From Massilia sp. Root335 (GTDB taxonomy: Bacteria > Pseudomonadota > Gammaproteobacteria > Burkholderiales > Burkholderiaceae_D), in the NCBI RefSeq assembly GCF_001425685.1, contig NZ_LMCY01000011.1, positions 162,862 through 226,861 of the forward strand: a stretch of DNA of 64,000 nt, in the 5' to 3' direction. Both the position numbers and the translations under genes were made by a program. Of the stretch, positions 55,101 through 61,100 are shown one piece after another. A model generated the notes under the pieces. The model did not search any database. It was not told where the DNA came from and saw only the letters and a list, made by a program, of their open reading frames with translations. Every line of letters starts with the position of its first letter. The stretch's first letter is position 1.

Positions 55101-57887
55101 GCCCAGCTTCGCGAGCGTGGGATGGCTGTAGACGATGGTGGCGTCGAGCGACAGGCCGAAGTGCTCGTTCACCTTGCGCATCCAGGTGACGCCGGTGATC
55201 GAATCCAGGCCGAGGTCGGACAATTGCGTGTGCTCGTCGAGTTCCGCCTCGTCCAGGTGCAGTTCGCGCGCCAGCAGGCGCCGGATCGTCGCGACGACGG
55301 CGGCCGGCGCGTCCTCGGGCGCCGCGGCGGCGACGGGTGCGATCGGCGCGAGCGACACCGTCACCTGCCTGTCCGGCGCGGGCCTCCCGCGTCCGAGCTT
55401 GCCCGCCTCGATCTCTGCGAAGTCGGGCGCGCCGCCGGCGGTGCCGCGCGTTTCCACCTGCTCCTTCACGTGCGCGCCCAGCCGGGCGAGCGTGGGAAAG
55501 CCATAGACGATGGTCGCGTCGAGCGCGAGGCCGTACTCCAGGTTGACCTTGCGGATCCAGGTGACCCCGCTGATGGAATCCAGGCCCAGGTCGGTGAACT
55601 GGGTGTGCTCGTCGAGTTCGTCCTGTTCCAGGTGCAGTTCGCGCGCCAGCAGCAGCTTGAGCGTGCCAACGACGTCCGCGGCCTGCGCGGCCATCGCACC
55701 TGCCGGCGCCACCGCCAGTCCGCCGGCCTGCTGCCCCGAGCCGAAGGCGGCCTGGATGCGCTGCAGCGTCTCCGCCTGGCCGACGAAGGTGTGTTCATGC
55801 ATCGCCAGCTCGCGCCGGCACGTCTCGTCCAGCCGCCCGCGCAGGTGCCGGCCCAGGTGATCCTTCATCCGGACCAGGCTGGCGCGCGGGTTGTGCGCCA
55901 GCGTGGCCGCCAGCGCCATGGCGGCATCGCGCAACGCCGCGCGCGGGTGCACGGGCAGCGCCAGTCCCCGTGCGCGCAGTTCGGCGCCGTCATGTTCGCA
56001 AGCGGTGAACAGGCTGTCGCGCGCCAGGTCGCGGCCCATGCGATCGGGCAGGACCAGCGTCGCGCCGACGCCCGGCGTGAAACCATACGCCATGTAGGGG
56101 CTGACGTATTTTCCTTCCTCGCACAGCAGCGGGAAATCGGCGAACAGGCCCATCGACAGGCCCGCGCCGATCGCATGGCCCTGCATCGCGGCGATCACGG
56201 GGATCCTGCAGTCGAGCGCCAGCCGGAACGTCCGGTCGTCGGTGAATTTCAAGGTGCCCTGCTGGATCGCTTCGAGCGCTGCGCGCGTGCCGCCGGATGC
56301 GAAATACGTGTCGTAGCCGGTCAGCACCACGACCTTGTAATCCCCGGCGTCGATGTGCGCGAACGCTTCGGCCATGCCGCGCACGAACGCTTCGGAAAAC
56401 ATGTTCTTCGATGCGCGGTCGTGCATCGTCACTTCCACGATGCCGCCGGGATGGGCGACGGCGGAGACGACGCTGGACGCGAGCGCGATCGGGCCGGCGG
56501 CCGTGGCCTCCCCGTCGGCGACCGGAGCCGCTGCCGGCGCCGGCAAGGCGCCGATGTGCTCACGGAGGATCGCGCTGGCCCCCTCCTTCCACGACCGCAC
56601 GGCTGTCCACGGCCAGGCCGACCAGTCCCCGGCCAGCGCCAGCGCGCGCGCCGGCGCCTCGTGCGCGGGCGCGACGGCGAGCGGCCCGGCATGCCGCCGC
56701 AGCTCGCTGCCCGCGCAGGCCGTGCCGGGCAGCAGGATGTCCCGCGCCGCGTCCGTGCCCAGACGCCACGCGAACATGCAGGCGGCAAGCCCGGACAGCG
56801 CGTCGCCGTGCAGCAGGCTCGCGGCGCTGTGGCGGCCATCGTCGTGGTACACCACGCGATCGCAGCACTGCGCCACCAGCCACGCCTTGCCGTGGGCGGC
56901 GGGGTTCAGGACGGCGACGACCGGCAGTGGCGCCAGCAGGAACACGTCGCGCAGCGCCGCCACCGTGCCGGCGTCCGTGTCGGCGTCGGCCTCCGGCAGG
57001 AAACCGGGATAGTCGCTCACGAGCACCACCGCGCGGTAGGCCGACGCCGGCTCCAGTTGCGCGAACACGGCGCCCAGGTCGGCGGCGAGCGCACGGCCGG
57101 TGTACTTCTTCTTCGTGCCGACCCGGACGACCAGCGTCGCGCCACGATCGGTGTCCAGCCGTATGTGCTTGCCCGGCGCCGCGATCCGCGCGTTCGGCGC
57201 ATCTTCGGCGTCCGCATGTGCCGGCGCCGGCGCCAGCGCATCCGCCAGCGCCAGCAGGTCGCGTCCCAGGTGCTGCTTCAGCAGCCGCAGGCTTTCCGGG
57301 GTCTTGGCGGCCAGCTGCGCGGCCAGTTTGTCCGCGTGGGCATCCACGTCGCCGTCTGCCAGCACGGGACACGGCCAGCCCAGCGCCCCGAGTTCCTGGC
57401 CGGTGCGCCGCCGCAGCAGGTGCGTGGCGTGCACCGGCCCGAAACGTTCGGCCAGCAGCCGGTCTTCCCCGGCGGTGTGGAACGTGGCGCCGTCCGGGCA
57501 GGCGTAGCCATAGCTGGCGGTGTCGCTGCACACGAGGAAGTCGCACAGGGCCGCGAGCAGGAATCCCGCGCCGATGGCGTCGCCGCGCACGGCCGCGACG
57601 AGCGGATACGGAAAGGCGGCGACGGCCCGCACCAGGCCCCGCGCCAGCGCGCCGTCGACGGCCGCGCGGCCGCCGCCGGCAAGACTCGCGCCGCCGGCGC
57701 GCAGCACCAGCACCTTCGCCGCCGGGTCATGCCGCGCCGTGTCCAGTGCCGCCGCCAGTTGCGCGGCCAGTTCGGCGTCGAAGCCATCGCGGCCGGCGAC
57801 GCGAAGCGACAGGATGCCGTTGCCGTCGTGTTCGAGCGTGACGGCGGAAGGCGTACCGTTTCCTTGCTGGAGATCGTCAGGAGTCAT
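49113..57887 (-). CDS. trans-AT polyketide synthase PKS2: three crotonase domains-ACP-ACP-KS-(dh)-KR-ACP-KS
   Basis: 2924 residues. The first 720 form three crotonase-like units: one near 20-215 (VRGDAIGAGFLLAALCDF), a degenerate one near 225-445, and a PksI-like one near 470-720 (AAMQGHAIGAGLSMGLFAD, about 570). Two ACPs follow (Ser about 770 and 896; DSISGVTW, DSITGVTW), then KS (Cys about 1168, DTACSSSL), a half-size DH remnant without the HxxxG motif, KR (about 1900), ACP (Ser about 2205), and a divergent KS (Cys about 2457, NTACSSG; VAHGTGT; GVGDAV in place of GEGVGA). The C-terminal helix (about 2895-2924) looks like a docking segment for PKS1, which starts 30 bp later. The start ATG was chosen because crotonase homology begins soon after; the 63 residues upstream in frame cover the promoter region. 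No AT is present. Confidence 0.94.
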   Translation of the reverse strand: MTPDDLQQGNGTPSAVTLEHDGNGILSLRVAGRDGFDAELAAQLAAALDTARHDPAAKVLVLRAGGASLAGGGRAAVDGALARGLVRAVAAFPYPLVAAVRGDAIGAGFLLAALCDFLVCSDTASYGYACPDGATFHTAGEDRLLAERFGPVHATHLLRRRTGQELGALGWPCPVLADGDVDAHADKLAAQLAAKTPESLRLLKQHLGRDLLALADALAPAPAHADAEDAPNARIAAPGKHIRLDTDRGATLVVRVGTKKKYTGRALAADLGAVFAQLEPASAYRAVVLVSDYPGFLPEADADTDAGTVAALRDVFLLAPLPVVAVLNPAAHGKAWLVAQCCDRVVYHDDGRHSAASLLHGDALSGLAACMFAWRLGTDAARDILLPGTACAGSELRRHAGPLAVAPAHEAPARALALAGDWSAWPWTAVRSWKEGASAILREHIGALPAPAAAPVADGEATAAGPIALASSVVSAVAHPGGIVEVTMHDRASKNMFSEAFVRGMAEAFAHIDAGDYKVVVLTGYDTYFASGGTRAALEAIQQGTLKFTDDRTFRLALDCRIPVIAAMQGHAIGAGLSMGLFADFPLLCEEGKYVSPYMAYGFTPGVGATLVLPDRMGRDLARDSLFTACEHDGAELRARGLALPVHPRAALRDAAMALAATLAHNPRASLVRMKDHLGRHLRGRLDETCRRELAMHEHTFVGQAETLQRIQAAFGSGQQAGGLAVAPAGAMAAQAADVVGTLKLLLARELHLEQDELDEHTQFTDLGLDSISGVTWIRKVNLEYGLALDATIVYGFPTLARLGAHVKEQVETRGTAGGAPDFAEIEAGKLGRGRPAPDRQVTVSLAPIAPVAAAAPEDAPAAVVATIRRLLARELHLDEAELDEHTQLSDLGLDSITGVTWMRKVNEHFGLSLDATIVYSHPTLAKLGRHVREVAHDRGAAGAMPDFAELETRKLRTPLSAAPEAALAPAAPVRELVSWRRQAPAAAPAAPRVEGVPEPVAVIGMAGQFPMARNLDEYWRNIAEGRDCISEVAPQRWDVARWFQAGEPAPGKTNSKWLGQLEDYDRFDPLFFNISPVEAKAMDPQQRLFLQACWQGIEHAGYNPKALAGSRCGVFVGAAGNDYGLLSRTSQLSAHGFTGNASSILSARIAYFLDLQGPCMAIDTACSSSLVAIATACDSLVSGASDLALAGGVYVGAGPAMHIMTAQSGMLSADGKCHTFDQRANGFVPGEAVGAVLLKRLSDAERDGDVVHAVIRGWGVNQDGRTNGITAPNPVSQARLMRDVYRRHGIDPAGIQLVEAHGTGTPLGDPIEVEGLKQAFRDHTGKTGYCALGSVKSNIGHCLTAAGVTSFIKTVLALQHKQLPPTIHFERLNPHIRLQDSPFHVNDRLRDWTPEGGARRQAAVSSFGYSGTNAHVVVAEYAARRRPQAAPAAPVALVPLSAKTEEQLRQRARDLLAFLRGAGESCALADVAYTLQVGREAMEERLGFLAESTAQLAEQIQAWLDGREDGAHAWRGRVRANKEGLTLISDDDELKQTIIANWVAQNKFAKLLALWTKGLDLDWHLFYRDGTPRRIVLPTYPFARERYWIDAADEQALLHPLVHRNTSTLSRQRYASVLSAPLTRDDLLDMARAAVALASPERDGQAIELSDVAWDAPFAPAGSTEIRIELAPHAADRVGVEIASAAGVHCTGQARFVEQAAATADPAGALYFEEYWRAEEAATGAARTADARATVIFGDAGSAAVPGARLVVDRTADIEAAIRQAAGADAQPVAVVHEWARGRGQEGVHLLFDLFRAVQACGALVADVVLVGQYDPAQRDTAWDYAWIGFERSLRLVLPDVKIALLYTDGPAATPAQRVDAQRSGGVIWYRHGQRSVLALRPVQAGAQQAPLLKQGGTYLITGGCGALGMKFARHLAGEYNAKLVLLGRRAPSPDIDAQLASLRQAGAAHAEYAAVDVGDAAQVLRWAGALGLPLSGVFHAAGIEAARPFRDKARAEIDAVLLPKTAGTMLLDEALRDQPLDFVCLFSSSAAILGDFGACDYAIANRFQMAYGEWRRQARCAGKTVVVNWPFWAQEAGQRGGMGAGDPAQAAFYLKSSGQQALGARDGLRICEDLLHAARTQTLVMLGEPARVERFLARAYGAAEPRRPLAAALPALALPAVAGGALVRERLRAELRRLVCASAGIDPARLDDRTNLADVGFDSISLAGLAKLLSSHLSLDVTPALFFNHATVGQLADHFAQDHEAHFAALYGQGQGAQAPAPVPAPAAASRPASPGRFAPAPAPTPADRRQEPIAIVGMAGRFPQADDVDQLWNLLAEGRSGVTEVPAARWDWRDYFTAPGHVGNVISTNMGGFVNGVDEFDPLFFEISPAEAEEMDPAERLLLMEAYRAIEDARTSPGALRGTNVGVFVGMEESQYSLVTDAQGVTTAGAAMISSRLSYFLDLHGPAIATNTACSSGLVALHQAAMSLRQGECDAALVAAVALNLSPKAWLRMSEARMLSAHGQCRSFSKDADGIGVGDAVVVLMLKPLAAAIEAGDHVYGTVKASGINFDGKTNGVTAPNGRAQADLIERVYAGSGIDVGDISHVVAHGTGTRLGDPVEINALNDAFRRLATAPRRTKCAVTSCKSNLGHTMAASGLVSVVALLKGLEHGRIPASLHCDEENDYIDWAASDFYVNKTTTTWQGIDGKPRMGAVSAFGRSGTNAHVVIEEHVRPAARRPDDEAGDATVIVPLSARGQDPLRQKVRDLLDAIRTRAMRLEDIAYTLQVAREPMEERVAFVAGSLDQLARGLAAFLDGTPDGASVFRGRADGRNEGLQVIQHDEDMQAAILSWVNGNKLHKLAALWARGLELDWRLLYGGRRALPDRIGLPLYPFARERCRIDGPAPAAAQGDLASIAGILDQVEQGALAADLASAVLKKIAI

Positions 57888-58007
57888 GTGAGAACTTGAG
57901 AGAGCCGACGGTGGCGTCGGGAGCGGGCCGGAAGCCGGGCAGGCTCCGCCGTGTAACGTCACGTTTGCGTGCGTCACTCGGGAGCGGTTTGATGAGGCGA
58001 CGCGAAA

Positions 58008-58054
58008 ACTGTATCGCGCGCTGTGCGGAAGGAGAACTACACGAACATGTAGTT
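58008..58054 (-). promoter_or_regulatory. Lux-box-like inverted repeat and -10 element upstream of PKS2
   Basis: AACTACA and TGTAGTT (58035-58041, 58048-58054) are 7 bp arms around six bases; the minus-strand core reads ACTACATGTTCGTGTAGT. On the minus strand TACAGT (58013-58008), within GATACAGT, is centred 34 bp downstream of the dyad centre, as at the barrel gene. Predicted transcription starts near 58001 and gives a leader of about 115 bases before the PKS2 ATG. No -35 hexamer is evident, as expected if the dyad-binding activator replaces it. Confidence 0.5.
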
Positions 58055-58077
58055 TCCTGGAGGGCGATGCGGACACG

Positions 58078-58112
58078 GGTCCGGGCCGTGCTTCGAAAAG
58101 CCGGCCCGGACC
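58078..58112 (-). terminator. Strong hairpin after PKS3, possible terminator
   Basis: GGTCCGGGCC (58078-58087) and GGCCCGGACC (58103-58112) are exact complements, a 10 bp GC stem with a 15-base loop that itself contains GCTT/AAGC. It begins 15 bases after the PKS3 stop and precedes the PKS2 promoter. No U run follows on the minus strand, so it would be a weak or factor-assisted terminator, or a processing or stability element. Confidence 0.45.
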
Positions 58113-58127
58113 GGAGGTGGGGATGGT

Positions 58128-61100
58128 TCAGTGCAGCGTGATCTGCACCGGCGCACGCGCGGCCGGTGCCGCGGCACCAGGGCCTTTCGGATCGTCCAGC
58201 ACGATCGCCGGACGGCCCGCGACCGGCGGCGCGGCCGGCACGTCGGCGCCCGTGCGGACGGCGTCGAACGCCAGGCCGCGCGCCTGGACGAGCACCTCGC
58301 CCTGCGCGTCGCACAGGTCGATGTCGAGCCGGATGACGTCATGCCGCGCGCCGTCCGCATGGCGCACCCACGCAAACGCGGCGCGCGCGGCATCCGGTCC
58401 GATGCAGAGCAGGTCCAGCGCGAACGGGAGCGCGGGATGCACGGGACGGCGATCCGCGCGTTCGGTGAGCCGCCGCGCGGCGTCGAACAGTGCGTCCGCC
58501 GGCGCCGCGGCGCCGGTGAGCGGACCGACGGGCACGAGCAATCCGCCGTCCGCCTCCTGTGCCGCGCGGCGCTGGAGGCGCCCGATATCGATGCGCTCCG
58601 CGGCGGCCGGCGCGAACCTGGCCTGTCCCTGGCAATGCACGATCTCGTCGCCGGCGTCGAGCCCCAGGCTGTAGACCTCGAACTTCACCACGCCGTCGCC
58701 CTGCCGCATCAGCGCGATGTCGAGCTGCCTGTCGCCCGCCACCAGCGGCCGGCCCCACGCCAGGTGCTCCAGCCGCAGCGGCGCGCCATCCGCGGCGGCG
58801 GGGGCGGCATCCGTCATCGCGAAACGGATCATCTCGAGACACGCGGCGGCAGGCAGCACCTTGCGGCCCGCCTGCTCGACCAGGCAGCCGGCATGCGCGT
58901 CGACGGTGCAGCTGTAGCCGGGCTGTCCCGGCGCCGCCGTATTGCGCCGCGGTTGCGGGTAGCCGGCCGGCGCCGCGGCCGCACGCTTCGGCACGGCGCC
59001 GGGATTGGCCCAGCACCGCTTCTTCGCAAACGGATAAGTCGGCAGGGCCATGCGCACGGGCTGCGCCGCGCCGTGCAGCTGGCGCCATTCCAGGTCCAGG
59101 CCGCGCACCCACAGCTGCGCCAACTGCGCCAGGTCGTCGCGCGCCACGCAGTCGCGCACCAGCGCGTCCATCCCGCCCTGCTGCGCCAGCAGGACGACGC
59201 CGTCCGCGCTGCGTTCGACCTTGCCGTGGTACGCATGCGCGGCGGCCTGCGCGCCCGTGAGCCCGGCGTCGAGCGCCGCCGCCGCCTCGGCGACGGAGCC
59301 GGCCACCAGGCACAGACGCTCGTCCATCGCATCGCGGCCCGTGAGCAAGGTGGCGGCCAGCGCGGCCAGGTCCGGCGCCTGCGTGCCGGCGCGGAGAAAC
59401 GCGAGCAGGTCCTGCGCCCGTTGGCGCAGCTGTTCGCCGGTCCGCGCCGACAGCGGGATGAGGTGGGTGCCCGCGCCGCCCGCAACCGGCGTGCGGGCCC
59501 GCGGCACATACTCCTCGACCACCAGATGGGCATTGGTGCCGCTGAATCCGAACGAACTGACCGTCGCGCGGCGCGGCGCGCCGCCGGCCGCGTCCCATGC
59601 GCGCGCCTGCTTCGACACGTAGAACGGCGAATCGTCGAAATCGAACAGGGCGTTCTCCTTCGCCACGTGCAGGGTCGGCACCAGCGTGCGATGCCGCATG
59701 CCGAGCAAGACCTTGTGCAGGCTGGCGACGCCCGCCGCGCCCGACGTGTGGCCGATATTGCTCTTCACCGATCCCAGCGCGCAGAACCGCTTCCTGTCCG
59801 TCTTCTCCTTGAACACCGTGGCCAGCGCCTCCAGCTCGATCGGGTCGCCGAGCCGGGTCCCGGTGCCGTGGGCCTCCACGTAGCCGATGGTCGCCGGGTC
59901 GATGCCGCAGCGCGCGTACAGGTCGCGCTCCAGTTCGATCTGGCTGTTCACGCTCGGCGCCGTGATGCCGTTGGTCTTGCCGTCCTGGTTGATGGCCGAC
60001 CCCGCGATGACGCCGTAGATCACGTCGTTATCGCGCTCGGCATCCTCCAGGCGCTTGAGCACGACCGCGCCCACGCCCTCGCCGGGCACGAAGCCGTCGG
60101 CCGAATTGTCGAAGGTCTTGCAGCGGCCTTCCGGCGACAGCATGCCCGCCTTGCACATCCCCATATAGGTTTCGGGACGCAGCCAGACGCTCACGCCGCC
60201 GGCCAGCGCCATGTCGGTCTCGTGGTTCAGCAGGCCCTGGCAGGCCAGGTGGATCGCCACCAGCGACGCCGAACACGCGGTGTCGATCGAAATCGCCGGC
60301 CCTTTCAGGTTGAGGAAGTACGCGATGCGGGCGGCGCCGATCGCCGGGTTGTTGCCGGTGATGTCCACCGATGTGGACACCAGGTCCGCGTATTCGGTGC
60401 CGATGTTCCCCACGTAGACGCCGCACTTCGTGTTGCTCAGTGCCTTGCCCGAGTAGCCCGCGTGCTCGAAGGCGCGATAGCCCTCCTGCAGGAACAGGCG
60501 GTGTTGCGGGTCCATGTTCTCGGCTTCCGCCGGGGACACGCGGAAGAACAGCGGATCGAAGCAGTCGATGTCGTCGAGCACGCCCATCCATTTGCAGTAG
60601 ATCTTGCCGTCCTTTTTCGGGTCCGGGTCGTAGTATTGGTTCACGTCCCAGCGCGCCGGCGGAATCTCGGTGACGGAATTCTTCCCCTGGACGAGGTTCT
60701 GCCAGAACTGGTCGAGGTCGTGCGCCTGCGGGTAGCGGCCCGACATGCCGACCACCGCGATCCTGCCGCCAGACCCGGCACGCGGGCGCGGCGCCGGTTG
60801 CGCGGCGCGTGCGGCCCGCGCCAGCACGGGGAACGCAGCGGGCGCGATGGCGGCCGCCGGCGCGGGCGCGATGGCGGCCGGGGCGGGTTCGGGCGGCGCC
60901 GCCGCCTGCTGCGCCAGGAACGCGGCCAGCGCGGCGATGTTCGGGTAGTCGTACAGCCGGGTCGCGGGGAGCTTGATGCCGTAGGTCTTGTTGATCTCGT
61001 TGATCCACTCGACGCCGACGATGGAATCCAGGCCCAGTTCGATGAACGGCCTGTCGACCTGGATCTCGGATTCCGGCAGGTACAGCGCGCCCGCCAGGCT

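Noticed and set aside
57888..58076. 63-residue N-terminal extension of PKS2
   Set aside because: It would translate the lux-box-like promoter region, shows no homology, and has atypical composition; the ATG at 57887 is followed by crotonase sequence.
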